A DNA stretch of 64,000 nucleotides from Epiperipatus broadwayi (lineage: Eukaryota > Onychophora > Udeonychophora > Euonychophora > Peripatidae), in NCBI GenBank assembly GCA_028023455.1, contig JAQFVV010000449.1, positions 442,001-506,000 of the forward strand, written 5' to 3'. The translations under genes were made by a program, and so were the position numbers. Shown one piece after another: positions 46,673 to 57,580 of this stretch (positions are counted from its first letter, which is position 1; each line of letters begins with the position of its first letter). The notes under the pieces are model-generated. The model searched no databases. It saw only the letters and a list, made by a program, of their open reading frames with translations, and had not been told where the DNA came from.

Positions 46673-47703
46673 CACACCTGGGTCTGTTTTTATGCGGACT
46701 TATTTAACACGATTTTGAAGTTACGCTGTTTTGAAATTCACCGGAAGTCCGATAATGCGCTATTACTTTAAATAATAAATTTCACGCACTTACGTTATAT
46801 TGAAAGTAATAGCACATTATTGGAATTCGACTTTCATCTTAGTAATTTCAATATTTTCAGTGCTTTATAATAGTAAGATTTTATGCAATAATGAAATTAA
46901 AATCATGATTTCCATGTTTTATGTATACACACATAAAAATTTTACAAGATTATAATGTAAATTTGTTCAAACATTGTGCGTGTTAATTTTGCATTTTAAA
47001 TCACACTCTGTTTTTGCTTTTTAAAAAAGAACGTAATCAATTATTAATCATTTAGTGTCCACAAGTTTATTTTTAAAAGGTGAGTAATAGCAGTGAAACG
47101 AAATTTGATTTTTAAATGGAATTGAAAATTAAAAAAATTAAAGACAAAAATAAGAATTTAATTTTTAGTTATTAGTTTTGATTAAATTTTTCCCAACAGT
47201 GGTGAATAAATGTCTTTTTATTATCGTAAGTCTAAGTTCATAAACAATTAATAAAATCATCGTCTCAAAGATAAATTACGTTGTCACCAGAAATCCATTG
47301 ACTCAACATGAGTGTGAAGTTAGCGCTAGTTGTATTTCCTCAGTTTGCAAATGAATGTGTTTTTTGGCAAATATCGATAATAATTAAAACCTGTATAAAA
47401 AAAATGTAAATTATGCATAAAAATATATTATTTTAAATAAAATTAAATATTATAGTTTAAAAAAAGTTTGTCTTGTATCAATTTTTTTCAAATTTGAAAA
47501 TTTTTATTAGTCATATTTCCTTATTTTTTTTTTTGCGCGAATTTTAAAGTAATTTTACGTTGGTGCTTTGCTTTTACGCGAATTTTGAAAAATCACAGAC
47601 CGCATCCCCCCTTTTTCAATGTAAGTTACGTCTATTTTTGCGCGATTTCATTTGCGCGTGTTTTCTGAGGAACCTATCTATCGCGTAAAATGAGACCCAG
47701 GTG
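46673..47703. mobile_element. Tigger/pogo-like non-autonomous DNA transposon
   Basis: Termini are inverted: CACACCTGGGTCTG at the left, and AGACCCAGGTG at the right, which reads CACCTGGGTCT in reverse. A TA dinucleotide sits outside each end (46671-46672, 47704-47705), the Tc1/mariner-pogo target duplication. The right subterminal region contains TTTTGCGCGATTTC and GGAACCTATCTATCGCG, the kind of G-C-G motifs seen in Tigger ends. The 1.03-kb interior is AT-rich with no transposase frame. Confidence 0.7.
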
Positions 47704-47709
47704 TATTAA

Positions 47710-47967
47710 TAATTTTGACAAGTCCAAACATAAATCAAAGCTTGTCAAATGTGTAACACCTATAATTATTCACAGGACAACTAAATCTGAAAGCACTGTT
47801 AGAATAATTCACAAGTTCCCAAAGAATCATGTCAGTAAACTTGAAAATAATGGTCTTTTTCTTGTATAAAAGCCAATCTATTCGTCAGACAAAAAATGAC
47901 TTAGTTGTTATATATATATATATTATAATGGGCTTAGTTAAACTTATATTGTACTGAATTGTCTACT

Positions 47968-47969
<2 letters not shown>
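47710..47969. other. unassigned AT-rich sequence
   Basis: Short AT repeat near 47908-47921; nothing else seen. Confidence 0.4.

Positions 47970-48023
<54 letters not shown>
47970..48023. repeat. (TA)n microsatellite
   Basis: About 27 TA units. It interrupts or replaces the remainder of the 3' LTR that starts at 48054 on the minus strand. Confidence 0.95.
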
Positions 48024-48027
<4 letters not shown>

Positions 48028-48054
48028 GGATCATCAATTTGAACATTCACAACA

Positions 48055-48064
48055 TCTCCCCTCT
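48055..48064 (-). other. polypurine tract before 3' LTR
   Basis: AGAGGGGAGA immediately followed by TGTTGTGAATGTTC on the minus strand, the standard junction for plus-strand priming. Confidence 0.5.
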
Positions 48065-49475
48065 ACAGAAAAAAAAAAAATAACGACACCCTTTTTTTTC
48101 CCTTTCTAAAATCATCAAACATTTTAATTTCTGCATAGATAAACATCTATCATTTCCATCTGTCTTGATTTTAATATCATTTGAAATGTTAGTAAAAAAA
48201 ATTTAAAATATCTTATTCTCATAGAAGCAATGTGGAATTCGTTCATTCCATTCATGCTTGACTATTTAGTTCACCTATATGTATTTTTTTTTTTTTTTTG
48301 AATTTCACAATCAAATTATTACATCTTTATATTCCTCTCTGCAACTTTCTGGACAACAATGCTCTAAGATTAGAGTCAAACAAGAAAATCATTTAGTATT
48401 TGCTTCATACAAGCCAAATATATTATGGAACAAAATTCATTTATAAGCCAAATATTATTAGTTACTCTCTAATAATCATATATTTTCATTGCATTGTTAA
48501 AATATATACATATTCACGGTTTTATTTTCTTAAAACTCAACAATAGCTTTTATTATTATTTTCTTTAGACATATCTGTAGTTCACTTCAGTGATACTACT
48601 ATGGGCCTAAATTTTAAACATTCAATATTGTCATAAAATGAGAATGTAACTTTAGTTATTTAATATCTTATATTTATTCAATTCCTGCTTTGGACATTGA
48701 AAATATCAACCTTTAAAGTCACTTTTCCTATAAAATATTCTAAACAAATGAAAATTAACTCATACAGTGAGCTGGAGATTCAAAACAATAGAGATATCCC
48801 ATTTTTAAATCACTTCTAATACTAAAGTAAACTGATTAAAGGTCAATCAAATCTAATTTTAATTTCTGGAGGATCTGACAACTACTTTACAAACTAAGCT
48901 GTGCTCTACATTGATGCTAATCAGGGACATTTATGTTTGAATAGCTTTATTTTATACAGGTTAGGGAAACTACTAAACATTTCTCTTTAAAATTATAACT
49001 CATATTAAAAGATAAATCCTGCCATCAAGGATTTCTTCCTACCTGCCAATGAACAATAATAAATCTGGGACATCTGTCGACTTCAGACTTCAATATAATT
49101 TTATATAGAGTTATGAGCCACAACACACATCTATAGTTCTGCCAACTTCCTCAAAGAAAAGACTTAACTATACAAATATTTACAATTTACAAATAGCACA
49201 GACATTAAAATCTTACACTCTACATCTCCAATGCATTAAATAACACATTCACTATCATCAGTCAATTCCACAAGGTTTAATTTTAAATGGTATTTGCATA
49301 CTATACAATGAAAATCTTCAAAAGTACTTTGACTATAAATATTTCTCACTCTATATATATATATATATTTTTAGTCTTTTATATGTGTATCTACACTATT
49401 ACTAATGACTTTTGGTCATAATAATAAACATCATGAGACATACTAATAAAGTTACTTTAGTGAATGTCTTTTTAT
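48065..49475. other. unassigned 3' internal region of the LTR element
   Basis: AT-rich, with no readable env-like or other frame on either strand. An AT microsatellite lies at about 49354-49370. Confidence 0.4.
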
Positions 49476-49655
49476 TTAATTGGGTGGTGCTGCTGGCTTT
49501 AAGCTTCGGGCATTGAAGGTACCCTTTTCACCTTCCGGGGTTTCTATGAGAAATGCATTCTCCCCCACTTTTCTTTTTATTTGGAATGGTCCCTCATATA
49601 TATTCAAAAACCTTTTGAACTTATAATTCTGCGGGTCACTGATTTGTCTCTACTT
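49476..49655 (-). pseudogene. integrase C-terminal fragment
   Basis: One minus-strand frame reads SDPQNYKFKRFLNIYEGPFQ, then GENAFLIETPEGEKGTFNAR and SLKPAA before a stop at 49476-49478. F-L-x-x-Y-E-G-P-F followed about 25 residues later by G-x-F-N-x-x-x-L-K-P is the conserved integrase tail of Gypsy-type and related elements. A stop lies just upstream (about 49660), and the catalytic D,D-35-E region is absent. It ends the remaining pol of the deleted element. Confidence 0.75.
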
Positions 49656-49775
49656 CAAATAAATATGTTCTTATATAAATTCTTTTATTTTCCAGTCATA
49701 CACAAATTCATTAATCCATTAGTCAAATCATGGGTCAGGGAGGAAATCATGCCATCTAAATTTATCAAATCAATA

Positions 49776-51020
49776 TTAGTCTTTTCCTCTCTCCATGTAC
49801 TTTTCAACTACTCTCAATATTTCTGAACAAAATAAAAGAGAAATGTTACTATGAACATTATTATCTACTGTATAGTTATACTTACTATAAGTTTTCTCAA
49901 ACAACAAACTCTTACTCCATTTTTCAAAGGGTTCAGCTTCCTTCCCTTTTACTGTACTATCACAAAGTTCTCCTTGAAATAACTGCTTAACATACTTTCT
50001 ATAATAAATGTTATCTGACTGCATTATTATGGACATATCTTCTTCCATACTTATTTTCCACCTTTCCTTTGCAGTATGATACATACTTTTAAATCTTCGT
50101 GTTACTTGTTTGCACTCTATATAATTTCTTAAGTTACCTTTCCAATTTTCAACTCCTTTGGATTTAAGTTTATTTATTAACAATGCTTCATCTATCATTT
50201 TCTGACTAACCTCAGTCTTTATGTTTTTATTTGGTTGTGACAGCTCAACATTTGAAAGTTTCTTATCTAAATTATTCTGTTCATCAATATACTTTATTTT
50301 TACTGAATCATTAGAACAATCTATTTTTACCTTTTCAAATCTTTTAATAATCTTTACTTTTCCTAAAGGCACCTGTTCTAACGTTTTGTAATTTATTATT
50401 TTTGCTTCGTTACATTTTACCTTCATATTGGTCTGAATATCTCTTAGCTCCTTTTTAATATCACTTATCTCCAATGCGGTTGCTTTCTGGGTATCTACAT
50501 AAGTCTGTTCAATTTTAAAACATTTTCCCTCCAAACTTTGATATTTAATTTTACAACTTTTAACTTCGGCTTCTAAAATGTTAAGCCTGACATCTATGTG
50601 TTCTTGTGACTTCTGTATATGGTCACCCAACTCGTCAAACCTACAATTATATTTAACATTGGATTCTTTCAACCGAGTATCCAAGTTATGCTTAAATTCA
50701 TCAAACTTGGCATTAGTAGCATTTAGCTCGATTTTGCATAAGCCAATTTTAATATTTACCTCCTCTCTAAGTTCTTTATTTTCTTTAATCATACCACCCA
50801 GTTTATTATTCATGTCTTCTCTTAACATTTGATTATCTCTACTCATGTCACTAAATTTATTATTTATTTCACTATTCATATCACAAAATTTATTATTTAT
50901 ATCACTTTTCATATCATTTATATCACTTTTCATATCACCCATCTTTTCCATTAATTCTTTTAGAATTGGATACAAATCTCCTTCAGGTTTTGATAATTTT
51001 TCTTTCTTATGGCTTTCCAT
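49776..51020 (-). CDS. gag-like coiled-coil protein of an LTR retrotransposon
   Basis: 414 codons from an ATG, uninterrupted. Residues about 10-75 hold repeats of the type DMKSDINNKF and DMNSEINNKF, continuing as a charged coiled coil to about residue 200. The C-terminal part (about 270-414) is basic and aromatic, with NWKGNLRNYIEC, FKSMYHTAKERW and EPFEKWSKSL. No CCHC knuckle, protease or membrane segment is seen. The call as gag rests on position: downstream of primer-binding-site-like motifs and upstream of an integrase tail on the same strand. The protein family is not recognised by sequence. Intactness beside a deleted pol suggests recent origin or selection. Inference: a structural protein. 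Alternative: an unrelated host coiled-coil gene. Confidence 0.6.
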   Translation of the reverse strand: MESHKKEKLSKPEGDLYPILKELMEKMGDMKSDINDMKSDINNKFCDMNSEINNKFSDMSRDNQMLREDMNNKLGGMIKENKELREEVNIKIGLCKIELNATNAKFDEFKHNLDTRLKESNVKYNCRFDELGDHIQKSQEHIDVRLNILEAEVKSCKIKYQSLEGKCFKIEQTYVDTQKATALEISDIKKELRDIQTNMKVKCNEAKIINYKTLEQVPLGKVKIIKRFEKVKIDCSNDSVKIKYIDEQNNLDKKLSNVELSQPNKNIKTEVSQKMIDEALLINKLKSKGVENWKGNLRNYIECKQVTRRFKSMYHTAKERWKISMEEDMSIIMQSDNIYYRKYVKQLFQGELCDSTVKGKEAEPFEKWSKSLLFEKTYSKYNYTVDNNVHSNISLLFCSEILRVVEKYMERGKD

Positions 51021-51309
51021 TTTTTTTTTTTTTATTTTCTATTTATGTCAAATATAATATCTCTATTTTAAATAAATTGCGAAATACTTTACTTTTATTT
51101 ATTCTTACATAAAACATATCTATCTGTTCAATCCTGCAGCTGCGAATAAAATCCCCAAAGAACGACAACAACAAATATTCTAATATCTTATTTAAACCTA
51201 TGACACAATATAATCAGCTATATAACTCCACCAATGCATATAAAAATAATACCATGTTTTAGCGTCTATATGAGACTCAAACTTGGGTCTTTAATTGGTT
51301 ATTTCGGCC

Positions 51310-51522
51310 CGAGTTGGCGCGCCATTTTGTAACCGACGGAATTGTTGAATGCTGTATTCCATTTAAATTGAAGAAAGAAGGCCCAAAATGTTGGTGCCAA
51401 TTTGTAACTGATTGGATTGATGAATGACGGTGATGGTTAGGATGATCAATCTGATCTGATAAAAAAATCTAAAAATCTAATTTAAATTAATCTGGTCTAG
51501 CTCAATCGGGTCGCCGTTATGT
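51310..51522 (-). other. cluster of LTR-end / primer-binding-site-like motifs
   Basis: The minus strand carries three related junctions: TTATTACATAACGGCGACCC (about 51507-51526), GTTACAAATTGGCACCAAC (about 51390-51408) and GTTACAAAATGGCGCGCCAA (about 51314-51333). Each is an LTR-like terminus (TTACA) followed by 2-3 bases and a TGGC-type primer-binding start, with one T changed to C. The last two also share the following GGGCC block and lie 75 bases apart, as if the region duplicated. Confidence 0.5.
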
Positions 51523-51529
51523 AATAAAC

Positions 51530-54500
51530 CATCACAAAGCACAAATAATCTCTCTTAAAGTTTAATTTACTTAAGTTATATGTGAAATGAAGAAATAATG
51601 AGACTATCTGCTCCAGACATCAACAAATCCGTCACAATTACAACATAAATTGCAAAGAGCAGTGAAACCAACTACTATTGCCCTAAACAATAATATAGGA
51701 TTAGGCTAACTACTAGATTGGCAATCTAATCAAAATCAAATCCAATTAATAACTAAAACAGATTCCAATATATATTTTATTGGCCTGTTACTGTTATAGT
51801 AATTTAAATCTACTTTATTATTTAAAAATGCTGCCTTTTTTTAACTTAATGGATAGGCTTCTAGGTATCCGTAATAGTACTTTACAAAACATTTGTTTAC
51901 ATATAGACATTACTTAAATATCAAAACAAAATAATACTTGAACCCAAATATACATATATCTATTTTAATAAACGCTAAATAGAAAGATAAACACTCGTGT
52001 CAATAAGCGATATACAATTCTTTCTACTTCGATCTCTAATTAATAAATTTCTGTGGGTATCAACTGGTTTTATTATAATTTTATAAACACTTTGAAAATT
52101 TATGCGCTCACTTAAATGTTTAAACAAATTAATATACGTCTATGGTTTACTAAGAAGCTACAAAATAATTTATAAATAATTCACAAATATCTTCCAATAA
52201 AATGATGCTTAATTAGTGCTTCGTTTAGGTTTTAAAATAGAGTACTTCACTGGAGTTTAATATCAACACTCTTAATTTTGGAATAGATCAAAATCTTACA
52301 ACTTAATAATCTGTGGCAATAAATAATATTGTACTCTTATATTGTGCATTATAACCATCTTATGACCATTGTAATATAATATGTTAATGTCAATCAATTC
52401 TTATAAATGATATCAAGAAAATATTATGTTTATTTCTAATATCAATAATAAATTCATATTGTGCAAATATTATGTTTATTCAAATTATCTGCTGTCAAAT
52501 GCTGTGGTGCAAAATAATGAACTCGACACACTTTTAAAACAAATTAAACAAATTTATTTACATTAACTTTAATTAAGAATCTATTTACAATATTTACAGT
52601 TCAAAATTAGAAAACAAAGAAAATAAAAATATAAGAAAATAATAATACAAAAATGTTTACACTGTTATTAACTTATACTCTTAAGAAATAATTTACATTC
52701 TTTTAAAATGCTGTACTAATAACATTGAAGTATGTTTTTGAACTTACACTTTAAATACATATCAGTAAGCTTCAATTATTACAAATAAATTTATGTAAAT
52801 ACTGTTTATGTAGCATATATAAACAATAAAACTTTAATAATTAAATTGATACATCAGTTAAGTATTACTGTTATTCATTCCATAATGTAATAGTATGTGT
52901 TCACTTTACTATTAGTACTACTTTAATATCATAATATAGAAATTAATGTATCTGTGTAATGTAATAACAAATAATTGATTATAACTTTATATTTCACTTA
53001 ATACAATTCATGCTACAGGTTTTATCAAATATGCATTACATATATGTACTATAAAATAATAATATTTAAATTATTCCTCAATTTCAAATTCATAAAGTAT
53101 TATATTAGATAAATTCTATGATTCTTTTCTATGTAAAATTATTACTTTACTTTATGTGTTATTCTATTCCTTCTTAATAAATTTCTATCTACAAAAACAT
53201 TCTCTAAAACTTATTTAAAATTTCCGGAAAACAACTTTCAATTCTAAATAAAATATTAATTATCCAAACTATTTATACTTCATCCTCTATACTTGGTAAA
53301 CCTTCAATCCAAGTATAAACTTCTACATAAAACTTAACTTAATTTATCCAATAAAACAAAAAATAAAATATAGACTTTTAAAATCTCTTCCTAACTTGCA
53401 ATAAAATAATTATTTATGAATAATAAATATAATTCTAATACTATAATATAAAAGAAATATCAAAGTTTATTTACGAAAGAATCATATAATTATTTCTAAG
53501 CTTCTTATGTAATGTTGCATCGTATTTATATCATAAATTCAAATTATGCATATTTAAATAAAACTGTCACTGCCAATATAATGTGTATGTATTTTTAAAT
53601 TATTCATACATCCATTCAACAATAACATATCATTTGGTTGATCTAAAGAAAAACATATTAAATACATCAAAATTATTATTATTATACAATTTTTACCATA
53701 AATAATGATTTAATGTACAGTCCATCTTCCAATATTCTTCGGAATTACAGCTTCATAAAATAATTCACATTTATACTCACGATCATTCTTTAAAATATTA
53801 TGTGTTGTATTAAATATAAAATAAACTTATGCAATTAATCATTATATTATTTTTAGTTATTATTTAAAGAAATGTACCTATCTTATTTTAATAGATTAAT
53901 AATATTTAAATTTTATGTTAGATAAATAAACAGAATTCATATTACATAACTCCAGCGATGTTTTCTTTTCACCATAATAGTTCTTAAATCCTAGGTACAC
54001 ATTCACTCAAACACCATTTCCGTTTTCCGGTCCATCACGTGTTTTTTTAAAAGTTTATGAAAAATGATAACGTTCTTTTAAAACAAAATAATAAGTTAAT
54101 TCTTCCATAAGAAATAAAATAAATTAAAATAGTTTATAGGATCCTGTTTTAGTTCTTTCTAGAATATTATTCAAAGTTATTATTTTAAATTAGTCTATAG
54201 TTTATGAAAAATTATCATTTAATTATTTTAAATTGACTGGGACGTCCACGTATTGCTTGCGCATTTCTTAACAAAAATATCCAGGTAAGAATAAGCTTCT
54301 TTATTTATAAACGACCAGCGTTTATATTATTTCAATATAATAATTTTTATTATATTAAGACTTTTAGCTAATTATATTTTCAATTTATTTGCCTTCCAAA
54401 ATTGTCAATATTTAGTCTTTTAAACATAAAGACTTAACAAGGCAAGTATTTATAAAACTACTTTTATTTCTAATATCTTTACTTAAGATATATATTTAAA

Positions 54501-54920
54501 TTTATAGCTTGCAAAAATACTTTCTTCATAAAGAAGTATTTTATTCTTTAAAATATCTATTTTCTAATAGTCAATAGTAATTAGCTTTTAAAATTATATA
54601 CTGTCCAAAATACTACTTTTCTCCATCTCGTAATTTTCCGAACTAATCCAGCGTTTGTCATATCTCTAGTATAAAGTTTCCGATATATTTTCACTATATA
54701 TGATGTTCCCATGACTATTTGCTTGTAAATTGAGCTTAATAGAGATGACCGATAGGGAAAAAATTAAGTTAACACTGCATGTTTATCATTTTAAAACTTT
54801 TATAAATTATTTATAATGACACTCTTGTAATTTTAAAATTGATTTTGAGAGCGTCTATCAAATTTACTTTGCTATTTTTAATAACACAATTAACTTGAAA
54901 ATTCAATCACGAAGTCCTCT
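51530..54920. other. unassigned, extremely AT-rich sequence
   Basis: No coding frame or recognisable repeat. It could be LTR, intron or intergenic DNA. On the minus strand a polyadenylation-like AATAAA lies near 52555. Confidence 0.4.
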
Positions 54921-54939
54921 CCTAACAATTGAACTAAGC

Positions 54940-54972
54940 TTTTATACCGGAAGAAACTTCCCATCTGATTGG
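54940..54972 (-). promoter_or_regulatory. promoter-like CCAAT and TATA boxes
   Basis: On the minus strand ACCAATCAGATGG (CCAAT at 54972-54968) precedes TATAAAA (54946-54940) by about 22 bases in a less AT-rich 60-base island (CTTCCGGTATAAAAGC). Spacing is right for Pol II, or for the U3 of an LTR, since the gag-like ORF is on the same strand 3.9 kb downstream. No transcript can be shown. Confidence 0.35.
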
Positions 54973-54989
54973 TACATTTAAACAATCAA

Positions 54990-55905
54990 CTTGCTGGCTT
55001 ATTTACATATTTACCAACAACACAAAATTAAAATAAATAATGACTTATTTAACATTTAATATTTATTACATTATCAAATTTTAAAATAATCTTTATCATT
55101 TATTTACATCTATTAAACATTTTTTTAAAAAATATTCTCTTACTTGATTTTAATTTTAACTTTTATAACACTATTTTAAAATAAACTAAGTCTTTTTTAT
55201 ATGTCATATTTTTATAACAATATTTTAAAATCAGATTTAATATTTTACATTGAATATCTTTATTTTTTATCTCGTGATAACTCACGTATTATTTATAAAT
55301 TTTACAACATAATTTTTAAAATAGTTTTGCAACTTTATTAGATAACTTCCAAGCATGTGTGTGCATATTTAACTAACATCTGTTTTTTTTTACAATAAAA
55401 GAAACGCTTCTCATAATCTAAAAATAACTAACAATTGCATTTTTTAAAATAAATATTTTTAAAAATAAATAAGATAATATAACAGATTTTAAATTAATAA
55501 TTCGATATTATTGAAATCAAATATTAATCTTCTATTTAAGTATTTATAATAATTAAAAATATTTATATTCTTTTATAACATTATTTTATCAGTAATAAAT
55601 ATATGCATTTAATTTTAACTTGTCTTTTTTAAACACTTTTAGTTTTAAATACCTACTTATTAAATATATTAATGCAGTATTAACTATGGCCAGTTTTCCC
55701 AACCATACACTACTATCATCTTTATTTAAAATGTCTCTCTCAATTTCAGCACAATTTCGCATCTCAAATACTCATAGATTGCTTTAATTAAACCTTTTGA
55801 AATATTACCATAAGCAAAATCAACATCACATATTCAAATATATCTTAATTTTAAAATTTTTAACAGATTAGCACAAAAATTAGATGGTGACCCATACAAA
55901 AGGGC
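54990..55905. other. unassigned AT-rich sequence
   Basis: No feature recognised. Confidence 0.5.
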
Positions 55906-56021
<116 letters not shown>

Positions 56022-56037
56022 GCTTACATTTTATGAT

Positions 56038-56186
56038 GAATAGATGGAGCTTTACCAATAGCTCTAAACAAGCTTTGTTTACATAAGTGCCGAGAGAGAT
56101 AAAATTCAAAATCTGTCTCAATTTTAAATTCTATATTTCTGGGCACACATGTAAACAAAGCTTGTGGTAAAGCTCTATCTATTGAT
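56038..56186. repeat. imperfect inverted repeat (hairpin of about 150 bases)
   Basis: The left arm 56038-56091 contains GATGGAGCTTTACCA and CAAGCTTTGTTTACATAAG. The right arm 56141-56186 pairs with it through CATGTAAACAAAGCTTG and TGGTAAAGCTCTATC. The left arm has an 11-base insertion (ATAGCTCTAAA). The loop is about 50 bases and AT repeats adjoin. MITE-like or foldback sequence. Confidence 0.8.
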
Positions 56187-56269
56187 TATATATATGATTA
56201 AAATCAATCAATAGTTAGATAATTTCAACATCAATAACATCTAACAATTTCAAACTGTCCTCAAGGCAA

Positions 56270-56277
56270 CCTCTATT

Positions 56278-56323
<46 letters not shown>

Positions 56324-56328
56324 AATAG

Positions 56329-56379
<51 letters not shown>
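56270..56379. repeat. perfect AT palindrome and adjoining (TA)n
   Basis: CCTCTATTAAC at 56270-56280, about 40 bases of AT repeat, and GTTAATAGAGG at 56321-56331 form a perfect 62-base palindrome. (TA)n continues to 56379. Confidence 0.9.
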
Positions 56380-56383
<4 letters not shown>

Positions 56384-56740
56384 CTTATAATCATTTCTTT
56401 AGAAAATTATATAACCATAATGTTGATCAAAATTATTAACAGTTAATCAATCAAATTATAAATAAATCAAAATAATAGACAAATCATTTGTATTCAGTTT
56501 CATTTAATATCAACAAATTGATTTTCATTCGCACATGAATATTTTAACAATACCATTTTTTTAAACATTTTCATACATGCATAAACCTTTTCAAGATGCC
56601 ATTTTTGAATGAAAATTGATTTTTTGGTAAATGAAATTGAATACAAATAAATTGTTTATTATTTCAAGTTATATATAATTCAATTGATTAAGTGTATATA
56701 TATTAGCACATTTGGATATTGATAGTGGTATCACATACTG

Positions 56741-57140
56741 CAGGGGTCCCCAATCTTTTTGCAGTTAAGAACACATTCTATAATACCGTCCAGGTGGCAG
56801 GCATCATTTCATTTTTTCAACCAGGTGGTGAGCACCATTTATTTTTTTCAATATAAATTTATAGTTGGATGTTGTTAATAATACACATAATGTACAAAAA
56901 AATATTTATTTCAAAAATAAAATTTTAACATATAATTAACATTTATATTTTTATGCTGTAAAAGTATAGTAGACCCTACAATTTTATTACAGTATAATAC
57001 ATTAATTTATAAGAAATTTTAAAAAGTAAATTTATTTATATCACATAAATAATTTTTTAGCAAGTTCAGATAGCGGTGGGCACACGTAAAATGGCCTACG
57101 GGTGCCATGGTGCCCACGGGCATAGAGTTGGAAACCCTTG
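56741..57140. mobile_element. non-autonomous hAT-superfamily element
   Basis: Complete 400-bp element. The left end CAGGGGTCCCCAATCT and the right end AGAGTTGGAAACCCTTG (CAAGGGTTTCCAACTCT in reverse) are hAT-type inverted termini. An exact 8-bp target duplication, ACATACTG, flanks it at 56733-56740 and 57141-57148, which is diagnostic for hAT. The right subterminal region has GGTGCCATGGTGCCCACGGG. The interior is AT-rich, with no transposase, so it depended on an autonomous relative. Confidence 0.92.
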
Positions 57141-57149
57141 ACATACTGG

Positions 57150-57580
57150 TTTTAGATATTGTGGGTTAATATCTCAATTATAATTTTATTATTTTCTACA
57201 GCTTTTGCTTTCTTCATAAATATAAGTGCATGTTTTTTTTTAATTGCTGCAAAATACAGATGCTGTTATAATTGTAAATAGTAGTTTGTTTTTTATGACT
57301 ATATAATTGTTTATAAAATTCTTCTTTACCTTACCTGATATTATATTTTGTATTAAGAATTGTACTATATTTCTTATTACAGAAATAAGTGTTTTTGGAA
57401 TACCAAGATATTTCTCAATTTTTAGACTTTTATTTTTTTCTATATATTTTTTCCAGTTCTCAATTATATTATTAACTCTTTTTTGACATTATTTAACAGA
57501 AATCTAATTTTTTACATCTTCCTGATAAATCATTTTTACCATTTACATATTTCTATATTCTTTTATACATATAGTTTTAC
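57150..57580. other. unassigned AT-rich sequence
   Basis: Might be the 5' continuation of the Penelope-like remnant at 58556 before the insertion, but no RT motif is readable. Confidence 0.35.

Larger units (their letters stand above)
48024..51522 (-). mobile_element. internally deleted Gypsy-like LTR retrotransposon
   Basis: On the minus strand, from high to low coordinate: LTR-end and primer-binding-site-like motifs (51522-51310), a gag-like ORF (51020-49776), the C-terminus of integrase (about 49655-49476), about 1.4 kb of unassigned AT-rich sequence, and a polypurine tract AGAGGGGAGA (48064-48055) followed by TGTTGTGAATG, an LTR start. Protease, RT, RNase H and most of integrase are missing between gag and the integrase tail, so this copy could only move with proteins from elsewhere. 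The LTRs were not paired, because the 3' LTR runs into a TA microsatellite after about 30 bases. Confidence 0.65.

Noticed and set aside
50578-51057. Plus-strand open frames opposite the gag-like ORF
   Set aside because: Antisense shadows of the coiled-coil ORF; hydrophobic only because they are reverse complements of charged repeats.
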